Position numbers and translations under genes: made by a program. A DNA stretch of 64,000 bases from Pyronema omphalodes. Its lineage: Eukaryota > Ascomycota > Pezizomycetes > Pezizales > Pyronemataceae. Location of the stretch: NCBI GenBank assembly GCA_024516155.1, contig JAJJXM010000056.1, positions 124,001-188,000 of the forward strand, given 5' to 3'. Below, one piece after another: positions 31,276 through 43,418 of the stretch (positions within the stretch are counted from its first letter, which is position 1; every line of letters begins with the position of its first letter). Below the pieces are notes generated by a model, which worked only from the letters and a program-made list of their open reading frames with translations, was not told the origin of the DNA and made no database searches.

Positions 31276-31430
31276 GGCTTAATGTTTTTCCCCACGAGGT
31301 TTTCATTAGGTCGAGTTGGTAGTAGGATGTAGGGGCTGGAGGACTACATCTATATATGATCACTAAGTCACTTGGCTGCGGCGAGGTGCGATCACAGAAT
31401 GATAAGCTACTTGCTTCGGGACGAAGCTTG

Positions 31431-31446
31431 AACAGGGGGGAGGTGG
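31431..31446 (+). other. Gy1 polypurine tract
   Basis: A purine-rich stretch containing AGGGGGGAGG sits directly before the 3' LTR. The same tract, inverted, follows the Gy2 left LTR at 35322-35337. It is the expected second-strand primer site. Confidence 0.7.
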
Positions 31447-32804
31447 TGTCACACCCTATATTGTGTGAGTATAGAATAGGTAACATGTATAACATTCAGA
31501 GAACATGGCAAACTCGACAGGAGAATGAATAATAAGGTTAGTATCCCGGGCCGGAAACCCCTGAGGAGCTCCAGCTAGCCACGTCACGTGATTCGTGACT
31601 TTCCGAAAGGACCTCACGAGGATCCCGGCCCGAGGCGTCGCTACCTGTTATTCACTGTCAGTTTGGGAGAATCAAAAGATCGATGGGAACGAGTAACAAC
31701 TTACCTCATGGGTGTCGACTTACCCATGAAAAAACTACAGACGACGCTGATGGAGACAGAAGACGACGGCGAAGGGACACCTCCTTATACTTGAGGTTGT
31801 GTTCCACCAAGCACGGCTACCAGAGGGCTTGCAAGAGAAGGGAATTCTCAGGAGCATGCAAGGCAAGCGAATGGGATCATCCGAGGTCTGAGTTGGACGG
31901 ATAGTCGGCGAAGGAACAAGGCAGAGTCTAGTCAGCCAACAGGAGTGGAGCTCAGGACAAGGGTCAAGATTGCGTCAGAATGAGACGACGTTCTGCAGCA
32001 AGGAACACCACTCAGGGAAACTGTTGGATGGAACTGATATGACGCGACCTTAGGCCAATGACTACCAACTGCAGGATAAGACGGCGTTTGCGTACACACC
32101 AGGGTGTGGCTGCGCGCAAGTGCGCGCAGGTGGGGCAAATGACATCACACAGGAATGTGACGGGGCAGTGCGCTCCGGTAAGGCATAGTCTGCCTTATGA
32201 TGTCAGATTCCTTCGCTCGCAATCGAGATTCTCTAGGGAGATCTATGATCAAGACGACTCATAAGATATACGACTCACATGTCATTATCAGAGGAGTCAT
32301 TGCATTATGCGCTCAAGTGGAGTAACCCTTCACTAGGCGCTTAACCCCAATACCTGATTGGAAGGTGTGGTAGCACGGCGAGGAATGTCAAGGATTAATC
32401 TGACACGAAGGTCATCATGCAAGTGAGCAATTAATATGATTGCGCATGCAGCATGATGCGAGCCATCAGCAGATTTGTCAAAGGATTGACTCACGTCTTA
32501 TCTCCTAAGCTTAGTTTGGAAGTTGGTTCCCTTAGGAAGTCTGGGCGAACTTGTAGACGAAAGTCTATAAAAGACCCTAAGTCTTCCCACCGTCTCCTCC
32601 AGCATCAGCAACTTGATCTCTTGTTACGACATACCTTTCTACACCAAATACCTCAGGACGAGACCCTTAAGTTTATTCGGCCTGTGATCGATTAGTTAAC
32701 TTCCTGGCTTCTTGAGAAAAATCTATTAGTTGAATATCTTTCGAACGAAGCACCAACTGATCGGAAAAGCCTCTGTATTGAAAGCCTCAATACCCAGGTT
32801 CACA
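31447..32804 (+). repeat. Gy1 3' LTR
   Basis: Same length as the 5' LTR and about 99.6% identical by eye (differences noted near 31670, 31682, 31908, 32080 and 32380). It ends GGTTCACA and is followed by the TGGCA duplication. The LINE target GATTAGTTAAC near 32690 is empty. Confidence 0.95.
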
Positions 32805-34078
32805 TGGCAGTAGGTGCACTGTGAGGTGGGTTGCCATGAGTGGTATTCGCCGATCTTGCAGAGGCGGTTGCAGATTGCTAGTCTTGTGGTACCTAGCTTT
32901 CTCAAGTTAATTGTACCGACAAGGGAGACAACAATGGAGGAGGCAGCTTTTCCAGCGCGGCGTTCAGTAGGGACTAGCCATCGGGGATCCTGGCCAAGAC
33001 GAAGGGAGGGGTATGTGGACTCAATTTCCGAACGAATGAAGGAGGGGGTGGCGTTTGTTGGTACGTTGTGCAGAAGTATCTTGGTCCAGCGTTCATTGAT
33101 GCGGGCCTCGGATGGCTGGAAGCTGTTTGTCACGTTGGTGATGATCGGCAGGTAGGGGGCGTAAGCGTCGGCTTTGGTCGAGGGATTGGTGGTGAGGACA
33201 AGACGGTTGTTGCTAGTGATGCGGGCAAGGGTGAAAGGGGGTAGGGTGATATCAGTAGAGTCCTTGATGGCTTTGTTGATCGCGACAAGGGCTTCATCGG
33301 CAGTGGTTTCCGGGTTGGTGATCTTTCCTTCAAGAGTAATAATGACCTCGCGGTCGACACGTGGGAGGGCTTTCGGGATCAAGGTGGTGGGGGTCTTCTT
33401 TTTCTTGGCCTGAACGATGGTGAATGGTTTTTCTTCGGCAGCGGCAGTGAGCTTAGAGGCAATGGACGGCCCATTGAACCAGACATTCGAGGAGTCATGC
33501 AGGGGGGTGGGCTGATAGAGGGGTACGGCAGGGGTGGGCGCAGGGGCAGTGGCGCGGCCCTGTTCGGCAGGTGCTTTTCCGGTGGTCTTGGTGTTGGCGG
33601 GTTGGAGTTTGCGGATCTGGTTGGTGGGTTCAGTGACGTGGCGTTCAAGTTGGGCGATGCGATTGGCACTGGCGTTCTGAGCGTGGGCAAAGGCGTTTTC
33701 CATGCGGTCAAAACGGGCAAGAATCTGGTTCAGGAGGGTGGAGCTAGTGGTCTCGAACATGGTGGGGGCGGTTGATGTCGTCCGGGGCAGTGTTGTTGAG
33801 GCGCTTGCGAGGGGAGCTAGTGCCGGTAGCAAGAATGCGTTGGGGAGCCGGGGTTCCGAGGCGAGAAGGGGTCGGGGAGAGAAAGTCAGACTGAGGGGGT
33901 TGAGTGAGAGAGGCAGCAGGGGCAGCAGAGGCGGCGCGTTGCTGCTGCTGTTGTTGTTGCTGGGAGAATAAAATGGGGATACTTTGCTGGGACATTGTGT
34001 TCCCAAGCAAAGGAGAAAGCGAAGGGGTAAAAGCAATAGAGGAGGCTGTGCAACCTTTGACCGAGAAGTCAACTAATC

Positions 34079-35321
34079 GATCACAGGCCGAATAAACTTA
34101 AGGGTCTCGTCCTGAGGTATTTGGTGTAGAAAGGTATAGTCGTAACAAGAGATCAAGTTGCTGATGCTGGAGCAGACGGTGGGAAGACTTAGGGTCTTTT
34201 ATAGACTTTCGTCTACAAGTTCGCCCAGACTTCCCAAGGGAACCAACTTCCAAACTAAGCTTAAGAGATAAGACGTGAGTCAATGCTTTGACAAATCTGC
34301 TGATGGCTTGCATCATGCTGCATGCGCAATTATATTGATTGCTCACTTGCTAATGACCTTCGTGTCAGATTAATCCTTGACATTCCTTGCCGTGCTACCA
34401 CACCTTCCAATCAGGTATTGGGGTTAAGCGCCTAGTGGAGGGTGACTCCACTTGAGCGCATAATGCAGTAACTCCTCTGATAATGACATGTGAGTCATAT
34501 ATCTTATGAGTCGTCTTGATCATAGATCTCCCTAGAGAATCTCGATTGCGAGTGCAGGAATCTGACATCATAAGGCATACCATGCCCTACCAGAGCGCAC
34601 TGCCCCGTCACATTCCTGTGTGATGTCATTTGCCCCACCTGCGCGCACTTGCGCGCAGTCACACCCTGGTGTGTGCGCAAACGCCGACTTATCTTGCAGT
34701 TGGTAGTCATTGGCCTAAGGTCGCGTCATATCAGTTCCGTCCAACAGTTTCCCTGAGTGGTGTTCCTTGCTGCAGAACGTCGTCTCATGCTGATGCAATC
34801 TTGACCCTTGTCCTGCGCTCCACTCCTGTTGGCTGACTAGACTCTGCCTTCTTCCTTGGCCGACTATCCGTCCAACTCAGACCTCGGATGATCCCATTCG
34901 CCTGCCTTGCATGCTCCTGAGAATTCCCTTCTCTTGCGAGCCCTCTGGTAGCCGTGCTTGGTGGAACACAACCTCAAGTATAAGGAGGTGTTACTTCGCC
35001 GTCGTCTTCTGTTCTCCATCAGCGTCGTCTGTAGTTTTCTCATGGGTAAGTCGACACCCATGAGGTAAGTTGTTCCTCGTTCCCATCCATCTGTGATCCT
35101 CCCAAACTGACAGTGAATAACAGGTAGCGACGCCTCGGGCCGGGATCCTCGTGAGGTCCTTTCGGGCAGTCACGAATCACGTGACGTGGCTAGCTGGAGC
35201 TCCTCAGGGGGTTCCGGCGCGGGATACTAACCTGATTATTCATTCTCCTGTCGATTTTGCCATGTTCTCTAAATGTTATACATGTTACCTATTCTATACT
35301 CACACAATATAGGGTGTGACA
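34079..35321 (-). repeat. Gy2 left (3') LTR, inner fragment
   Basis: Continues the LTR broken at 10533. The first bases GATCACAGGCCG follow directly on the LINE target copy, and the fragment ends GGGTGTGACA at 35321. Beyond it, the purine tract (read on the minus strand) precedes pol. Confidence 0.9.
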
Positions 35322-35492
35322 CCACCTCCCCCCTGTTCAAGCTGCGTCCCGAAGCAAGTAGCTTATCATTCTGTGATCGCACCTCGCCGCTGCCAAGTGA
35401 CTTAGTGATCATATATAGATGTAGTCCTCCAGCCCCTACATCCTACTACCAACTCGACCTAATGAAAACCTCGTGGGGAAAAACATTAAGTC

Positions 35493-38400
35493 TTAATCCT
35501 TGAGTCGGTAGTCCCTCGGAGAATCAGGATACTTGAGATGAAACTCTTGTAACTTCACCTGACCTCCTACTGAAAAGTTGTCGAATGGTTCTGCCGTCCA
35601 GTCTTTTCTGTTGGGCCAACCTCGCCATTTAACAAGGTACAATACCGGATTTCCAGATTTATAGCTGCTCATGATTTCATCGATATCGTATTCCTCGCTT
35701 CCCTTAACATCATCTGCCTCCCGTAAAACTTTATTCGTATCTGGTGGAGCCCGGGTGCCTGCTCTAAAAGGCTCAAGTAGTGAGGTATGGAAGACGTTGT
35801 GTATCTTCCATTTTCGTGGGAGTGTAAGTCGTACTGCCGTTGGGGAAATGACTTTTTCGACTTGCAAGGGACCATGTAGTTTATGGTCTAGCTTCCTCGA
35901 TGGGCGTCTTGTTCGTATGTTGCGTCCATCTAACATAACCAAGTCTCCTACTTGGTATTCTGGTGCCTCCTGTCGTTTCTGGTCTGCATAATGTTTCATT
36001 CTTTCTTGTGTTTTTTGAAGGGCTAACTTGGCTCCTTCGTGTATCGTATGCATCCAGTGGGCGTAGGCTTTGCTGGCTGGGTTGCGCACAGCAGTTGCCG
36101 AAGGGTTGCTCGTATTTGGATAAAATCCGTAATTGGCGTAAAAGGGTGAAAGTCCAGTTGCGCTTGTGACTGAGTTGTTGTATGCGAACTCAGCCATGGG
36201 TACGAGGTCAGCCCAGTCGTCCATTTCATGGTGAACAAAAGAGCGGGGGTAAGCTTCGATTGTTTGATTAAGCCGTTCCATTTGTCCGTCTGTTTGTGGG
36301 TGGAAGGCTGTTGACATTCTTGGTTTGATTCCTAATGTTCCAAGGAATGCTTTCCAGGTGGTGCTTGTGAACCTGGAGTCTCGATCCGACACTATATCCT
36401 TGGGTAAGCCATGCAGCTTCCATATTTCCTTTGCGAAAATCCTGACAAGGTCTGCAGTTGTCTTGCCGTCTTTGTGTAAAGGAATAAACTGTGCCATTTT
36501 TGTAAATCGATCAACTATAACCCATAGTTGATCACACCCATTAGATTCTGGTAGGTCGGTAATAAAATCCATAGCAATAGATTGCCATGGGGCATATGTT
36601 AATTCCAAAGGTTGCAACATCCCATACTTAAGGTACCTAGCCGTCTTGTCCTTCTGACATTTTAAACAGCTTTGTACATATTCAATTATATTTTGTTCCA
36701 TTCTTGGCCACCAGATGTTTCTCCGTATTAATTCAATAGTTTTATCCTGACCGAAGTGACCTGCAATTTTTGAGTCGTGCTCCGATTCCAGGACCATGTT
36801 GACCAAATCCTTTGGTACCCATAACTTCTCTTTCCGATAGATTATGCCATCTTCAATTGTTAGGGGATCTTTTATTTTCTTTGCTTCTTTTTTATAATTT
36901 TTGTCCAGTTCCCCAGCGTCTTTAACCATCTTTAAAAATTCTCCAGACCATTTAACCGAAGGAATAGAATCAAGCCGTGCCGAAGAAACAATGAATGATG
37001 TTCCTTCACCTCCACTACTTATTGCTGAAATATAAGCGAAATGTTCTTTGTGAAGGATAGTCGTAATCGGCTGATCCTCACCTCCCCCCTTTTCAGGGCG
37101 GAACTCCGGGCGCCTTGACAAAGCATCTGGCTTTCCATTTTTATTCCCAGGTCTGTAAGAAATCTTAAAGTCAATACCAGCACGTTCTTGAGCCCACCTT
37201 GCTTGGCGACGATTGAGTACTTTTGTGGTGGTGAGGTACTCCAAATTTTGATGGTCGCTGAATACCTGAACTGTATGCATTGCTCCCTCCAAGTATCTTC
37301 TCCATATTTTAAACGAATCCACAATAGCCAACAGCTCCTTATCATGGATTTCGTAGTTTATTTCTGCCGGAGTAAATTTCCTGGAGTGAAAAGCAATAGG
37401 GTGCAGCTTTCCGTCCTCTCCTTTCTGAGAAAGGACTGCGCCTAAGGCAAAGTCAGAGGCATCAGTTTCCACAATGCAAACCTTTTTAGGATCAAAATGA
37501 CACAATATTGGCGCTTTTGTGAACCTCTGCTTTAACTCGTCAAATGCCAATTCCATGGCAACAGTCCATTCCCACTTCTTCGGATCGCCCTTGGTTGATT
37601 CAGTAAGAGAACGACAAATTCTTGGGAAGTCCTTTATGAACCGGCGATAGAAGTTTGCAAATCCAAGAAAGCCTTGTGTCCTTTTCAAGGATTTAGGAGG
37701 TTCCCAAACCAGGACGGTTTCCACTTTATCCTCTGCCATCTCAATTCCCATTTCGCTTATAATATACCCCAAAAATTCCACTTTGTTTGTCCCGCAAACA
37801 CATTTTTCCGGAGATATTACCAGCCCATTTTCTTCCAGTCTCTTTAGGACTTCCGCAACCAATTTATCATGTTTCTCCTCCGTTTCCGCGTAAATCAGAA
37901 CATCGTCAATATATGCAATTACTCCCTGATCCAACATGTCTCAAAAGATATGATTCATCATATCTTGGAATGTGGCGGGCGCATTGCTTAATCCAAAGGC
38001 CATAACCAAAAACTCATAAAGCCCATACCTGCATCTGAAGGCAGTCTTCCATTCATCGCCTTCTTTAATCCTGATTAAATGATAGCCGTTCTTCAGATCC
38101 ATTTTCGTGAAGAACTTGGCTCCTCTTACTCTGTCTTTGATTCAGACATAAGAGGGAGGGGGTAGCGATTTGCAATTGTTATTTTATTGATCCCCCTATA
38201 GTCAACACGAAGCCTTAAACCTCGCCCATGGGGTTTTGGCACAAAGAGAATTGGTGCTGCGGCAGGAGATTTAGATGGTCGAATCTTGCCTGTCCTCAGC
38301 ATTTCCTTCAACCATTCTCTCAACGTCTCCAGCTCAACTTCATTGAGCGCATAGACTGGACCCCAAGGAGGAGTTTCCCCTTCCTTCAAATCTATGGCGT

Positions 38401-39100
38401 GGTCGTAGGGTTTGTGTTCAGGAAGCTTGTCTGCTGCTTCCTTTGTCATTATGTTAATCCACTTACGGAATTTCTCAGGGACTTGTTGAAGTGCCTCTGA
38501 TAATGCTTCCGTCATGGCAACAGCTGCAATATGGCCTATTACTGAGGCCTCAGGATGGTCGAGTACGCGGCGGTCGACCTTGAGTGAAAATGTACTGGCC
38601 TGAGCCTTAGTACAATGTTCGATGCAACGTGTAGTTGTGAAGGAGATGTTATTGCTGTCTCCCCACATGTTGCAAGCTTGATGTTTGGCCATCCACCAAT
38701 AAGGGAGCATGACATCGCAGTCGCTATCAAGAGGGGCGACTTCAAAGGATTCGGCTGCAAAGTGTTGTTTATGTTGCAGCATGAAGGGTACCGTAAAGAA
38801 TTCTACAGCTCCAGCAACTACCTCATTATTGAAGTTGCGAATTTGAAGAGGCTGGTCTCTCTTCACAGTAGGAATTTCGTAAGTTTGGACAAAACCTTTG
38901 TCCAGTAAAGCTGAGGTGGAGCCTGTATCAAGTAGGACTCGCACCGTCCGAAGTTTGTTCTTTGACCAATTCAACACCATGTTGATTATTGGCCTTTTTC
39001 CGTGATAAGGTGGAACCAAGGCTTCCATTTTTGTTCCTTTGGAAGAGACTCCTTTGTCGGTTCGTCGAAGTTTTGTCTTGGTCGACTCCAAGCTGTCCAA
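35493..39100 (-). pseudogene. pol: Gy2 pol, one frameshift and one nonsense codon
   Basis: Same domain order as Gy1 Pol and very similar throughout, including a YIDDVLIYAE box, integrase HDSKIAGHFGQDK and the chromodomain. A one-base deletion near 38144 (after LPLMSE) shifts the frame in the reverse transcriptase. TGA at 37941-37943 replaces an arginine (AGA in Gy1) just before YIDD. The codon matching the Gy1 pol ATG is TTG here. The copy is dead as read. Confidence 0.9.
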
Positions 39101-39186
39101 TATTTTCCTTTTTGTCCCACAGCAAATAATATTTTCTGCGTCAGATATACATTCTTCCTCCTCAGGTGACGCAACCCTAGAGGACC

Positions 39187-41373
39187 TTAAAAATCCGACT
39201 CCTCATCATTTTGCTCAATCTCCCAAATCCTGGGCGGAGCATCTTGCATTATTTCATCCTCATCCTGCCGTACCGCAGCAGTCTTGGTCTTTTCGGTTTC
39301 CTTGGGCTTCTCCTGCCCTTCCTGTCCCTCATCATCATTACGCTTCCTCTTCCCTGAAGAAGCAACCTTTCCTTCGCCAGAGAGCTCTGTTCCTCCAACT
39401 GTCTTCTTTGCGTAACAATCGAACATTTTATGCCCGGATCTTCCACATCTCCAACAGTCATCTTTCTCCTTCTTATGCTGATCAATTTCGCTCTGAGGCA
39501 CATTCTGCAGAGCCTCTCTCCCTGACGCAAAGATGGACTTCTTGTCCTTCTTTCCAGTGAAACCTTTTTTCTCCTTCTTGTCCTTGAATTTATCTTTGTG
39601 CTGCACCTCCTTAGGGCGCACAGTCTCTTTGTGTTTTCCCTTGTCCTTATGACGGTCCTCCCGTACTTCCAAAGACTTCTTTTCATGACCCTTCAATTCT
39701 TCATCCAAATTTTCAACAACGTGAGCAGCTTCTTTGACTGCATCAATCATTGCTTCGTCGTCAGTTGGGATCCCCCCGAACCTTTGATATACCATCTTTT
39801 TAATGGCCGGTGTCATGGCCTCCCAAATTACATTCCTGTACATCGGACCGATTGCTCCAACACGCATATTCAGGTCCTCCAATTTCGTAATATAATCATC
39901 AATATCTCCCTCATACTGGAGTTCTGTAATCCTTTTAACATCCTTCTGGGCCTCCCGCTTATCCTCAAATCATGTTTCAATTGAACTTGAGAAAGCTACC
40001 CATGTATCCTTCAGTCCTTGCCTCTGGATAGATTTCCGCCTTTCCTGGTGCCAACTTAACGCCTTGTGCGTAAGTAAGCTTCCAACCCATTTAACCTGAT
40101 CGTCCTCATCCGGAAAGGCCTTGGCGTATGTTGTGATGTAATCTTGAACAGACATCCACCAAGCCCTAAACAAATTTTTATCCTTTCCAGAAAAATATTG
40201 AGGAGCCTTCATTTCTGGCATCTTGGGTCTCCTCGGCTCGTTGACTCCAGATTGCTGCAATTTATTAAGAAGTGATTCTAAGAATGCCTCTGTTGCATTC
40301 TTTGTTTCCGAGGTCTTTTGTTTTGCCTTTTCCTTGCGTTCCTGGCGCTTTCTCTCCAAGGCTTTCCTCATGTATTCATCATCTGAATCTTCGTCGTTAG
40401 AAGGGTCAGATGGTGGTGGTGGAGGTGGTGGGAGTCCTCCTCCTGGTGGCTTGCTTCCTCTACCACCGTTTCTGCCGCCATTTTGAACAGATCCATCCAC
40501 TGATGGAGGCAACGGGACTTCGGGTGCTCTGCTAAGAGAGGGAGATCTGGGAGTCATCTCCTCATGCATAGCCTCGGTTAAAGACTTAGCATCGAAATGC
40601 TCCTTCCTCTGGATCTTTGACATAACAAGGTCAATATCCTTGTTTACCAGCTCCAATTTCTCTTCCTCCCTTTGTTCATAATAGTCCAGTAAGTGCTGCT
40701 GATGCATCTCTTCAGCCTTAGACAGAGCTGCGATCCGCCTATCCCTTTGCTCATCGTCCTGCTTCCTAATGGCGTCCTGTGTATTTTTCTCAACTGCCCA
40801 TTCCTCAATTTCTTTATTAATTTCGAGTTGCCGCTGGGTGAAGGCCTCCAGGATAGCATTCGTTGTTCGAATGCCGTGATTGAGCCTTTCAGCAGCCGCT
40901 TGGTTGGCTGCTTCTTTGGCCTTTGTGTCTGTGGCAAGATTGCCAATTGTCCTCCAAACTTGGCCGGCAAAGTCGTTGCTGGCCTGAACGAGTCACGTCA
41001 CGGTTTGTAGGTTGATCTCCTGGTCCAGGTCCCCTTTCTTTGCCAAGGTATCATAGGCCTTTTGCATACCCTGGGCCATTTCCTGATACAACCCTTTCAT
41101 CCGCTGTAACTCTTCATTCATAGCAGCCCCAGATCCGACTGCCTCAACCAACCTCTTGATATCCTCCTCATTGGCGTTCATTCTTTCCATCATTAGAATG
41201 ACCCAGTCAGGGACTTCTCCCAGATGGAGGGTAGTTCCATGGTGGACTCTAGGAGTTCCAACCGAAGTAACTTCCTCCCAAGAGCGAGGGCGGGTAATGC
41301 TGACGGTATCGCCCATAGGAGCATCAAGTCCATCGTCGTGACGGGAAGTGCCAGTGATTCTTCTAGCGGCCAA
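39187..41373 (-). pseudogene. gag: Gy2 gag, two nonsense codons
   Basis: Homologous end to end with Gy1 gag, from MAARRITGTSRHDDG to the CWRCGRSGHKMFDC knuckle and acidic tail. Stops at 40993-40995 and 39970-39972 both replace arginine codons that are AGA in Gy1. At the position of the Gy1 TAG this copy keeps glutamate (MNEELQR), which shows the Gy1 stop is derived. The rest is open. Confidence 0.9.
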
Positions 41374-41500
41374 TGTTGATTGAAAGTAGTTCTTTGTAGT
41401 TTTTTCGTGGAGGATCTTTTGGTGTCGTCTTGCCCTAGAAGAGGGTCTTCTGTATTCGTGTCGATAAGTAAACTTAGTAGCTTGAGCCTTAAGTTTATAG

Positions 41501-41614
41501 TGTGAACCTGGGTATTGAGGCTTCCAATACAGAGGTTTGTCCGATCAGTTCACGCTTCGTTCGCAAGATAGATAACTAATGGATTTTCCCAAGAGCTAGG
41601 AAGTTCAACTAATC
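41501..41614 (-). repeat. Gy2 right (5') LTR, inner fragment
   Basis: 114 bp starting TGTGAACCTGG and ending at the same internal nucleotide as the left LTR fragment, where LINE unit B3 begins. Immediately to its left is the inverted candidate primer site (CCTTAAGTTTAT). Confidence 0.9.
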
Positions 41615-43418
41615 TGATCTGATCTTGTTTTATTGCGACTAGAGCTACTATGGCTATTGCGCTCCACCTACTTCATGCCCATACCCTGCAACACCGCAGT
41701 TGGTCTGGGATACAACCACCCGCGCGACCTATAATACTATGTACAGGAGGTCCGGCTATGCCCAGGGTATTACAAACAAAAACAGAAACAAAAACAGAAC
41801 ACATAAACCCTACAAAGGAAACCTAAACTAGCCCTTTCAAAAACAAAAACGAACAAAGGAAAAGCTACGATTTACGTGGGTCAAGTGGGGAGTTTGTCAA
41901 GTGTGGAAAGATATTTGTGCAGTCATCAGAGCTCGCGCTCCATAGACAAATCATTATCAACGTCGGGGGCCTTGCCTTTCCTGGCCGGGAGAAGTTTGAT
42001 CCGTACGGGGCAAAGAGGGTCGGTTGCTGGGTGAGCAGCACTGCAAAGAGCGCATTTCACAGGTGGGTGGGTGCAGGTCTTTCCGGCGCGACAGGAGGGG
42101 ACAGGGCATTGGTGATCCTTTGTGCTGTGTGGTTGGGCGCAGATAGCGCAAGTGGGTTTCTCCGCTTTGCAGAGGGAGGTGTGGTGGCCGTAAACCTGGC
42201 AGTTCCGGCATTGGGTAGTTGCTGTCCAGGAGAAGTATTCGGTAATCCAGCACCTTTGGTTATAGAGAAGGAGGGTGTTGGTGCCGATTTGGTTGAGGTT
42301 TACCATACCGCTAAGGGCGATTACCATTGTGGAGGCGTCTTTGTGGAGGCGGCGGTCATCTGGGACTAGCCAGCGAGGCTCTTGCATGAGCTTGAGGGTG
42401 GGGTATGTCGATTCAATCAGCTGTTTTATCCTTGCACCACTGTATTTGGTCGGGATGTTGTGGACTAGGAATTTAGTCCAGCGGCTATTGTTGGTGCTGG
42501 AGATTGGTTTCATCCAGTTTATTGCGGTGAGGAATATCGTCATGTATGGTTCGTATGCCGATGCGGGGGTTGTTGGGTTGGTCGTCAACACTAATTGGTT
42601 GTGTTCGTTGATCCTTGCAAGCGTAAAGGGAGGTAGGGGGATATCGTCGGAGGTTATTATGAGCCTGTTGAGGCCGTTCAATATGGTGGTGGCTACCTCT
42701 TCGCGGGTCCTGGTCAATGTTGGGTTGTCAAGTGCGATGATGATCTCCCTGTCGATGCGGGGGAGGGCTTTCGGGATGATGGGGGCCGGTGTCTGCTTCT
42801 TCTTCTTTCGTGACACGGTGGTAAATTGTTGGTCCTTGCCTTCACCTGATGCGGTGACGCGCTCAGCCTAGGTAAGGTTGCTGGTGGTTGGTTTTTGTGG
42901 TTTGGGGGCGGCTGGGGTGGGGGCCCGAACGTTGGACCTTCCCCTTTCGGTGTTGTTGCCCGGTGGCAAGTGGGATGCGGGGGTAGCGGTGAGTTGTCGG
43001 CGCGTACGGTGGAGCTCAGCCGTAATGGAGGCGACGTGTTTTTCGAGTTCGTGTATGCGGTTGGTGCTGGTGGCTTGTGAAGAAAGCAGGGCTTTCTCCA
43101 TTCGCTCGACTTGTAGGGATAGCTGGAGGAGGAGTTGGCGGTCTGGTTCGGCAAGTGAAACGCCGGCGGTGGCCGGTCTCGGTTCATTATCGGCAGGTGG
43201 GACAGTGGGGCGTTTGCGCACTCCACTAGGTGTTGGTGTGGATCTTTCTGGGGATGGTGGAGGAGGGGACCCGACGTTAACGGTGGTCCTGAATCTGAAA
43301 GTGTCGAGATTGCGTTGAGACATAGTAGAGAATGTTCTCAACAACATAAAGAGAGGAGTCTGCGCAACTACAGACGAGGAAAAAGGGGGGCAAGCACTGG
43401 ATCGAAAGTAAAGTAATC
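41615..43418 (-). mobile_element. B3: ORF1-only LINE unit in the other Gy2 LTR
   Basis: A third 1.8 kb B unit with a 3' tail containing two GATCA repeats, as in B2. It is inserted at the same LTR position as the B1-C2 array. The left target copy TCAACTAATC (41605-41614) is identical to those of the array. The right copy is degraded (AAAGTAATC, about 43410-43418). It stands alone, without a C unit. Confidence 0.8.
41926..43323 (-). pseudogene. B3 ORF1, single nonsense codon
   Basis: Opens MSQRNLDTFRF at 43323 and is collinear with B2 ORF1. TAG at 42868-42870 replaces the tryptophan of NLTWAE (TGG to TAG). The frame then continues to MEREL at 41926, with the coiled coil and three zinc knuckles preserved. 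One base change separates it from an intact frame. Confidence 0.85.

Larger units (their letters stand above)
23913..32804 (+). mobile_element. Gy1: nearly intact, young chromovirus-type Gypsy element
   Basis: An 8892-bp element: LTRs 23913-25270 and 31447-32804 (both 1358 bp, TGTCACACC...GGTTCACA), TGGCA target duplications at 23908-23912 and 32805-32809, then gag, pol and a purine-rich tract before the 3' LTR. I count about five differences between the LTRs by eye, so integration was recent. Pol is fully open. Gag has one TAG codon. It lies inside a LINE, so it is the last arrival in the nest. Confidence 0.95.
23619..34010 (-). pseudogene. C2 ORF1, split by Gy1 within its first zinc knuckle
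   Basis: The N-terminal part runs from MLGNTMSQQ at 34010 to about 32810, with at least one frameshift near 33770 (two overlapping frames cover codons 1-80). The C-terminal part is 23912-23619. Gy1 entered between the second cysteine and the following residues of the first CCHC motif (CTYC, then QEFGHHPKLC), with TGGCA duplicated. The ORF1 stop again overlaps the ORF2 start as ATGA at 23619-23622. Confidence 0.9.
19658..34068 (-). mobile_element. C2: two-ORF LINE split by Gypsy Gy1
   Basis: Own sequence is 19658-23912 and 32810-34068, about 5.5 kb, near-identical to C1. The 8.9 kb Gypsy Gy1 lies inside ORF1. Its 5' edge meets the Gy2 LTR at the 10-bp target copy 34069-34078, which matches 10524-10533 exactly. 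C2 is less damaged than C1: ORF2 needs only one frameshift correction by eye. Confidence 0.9.
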
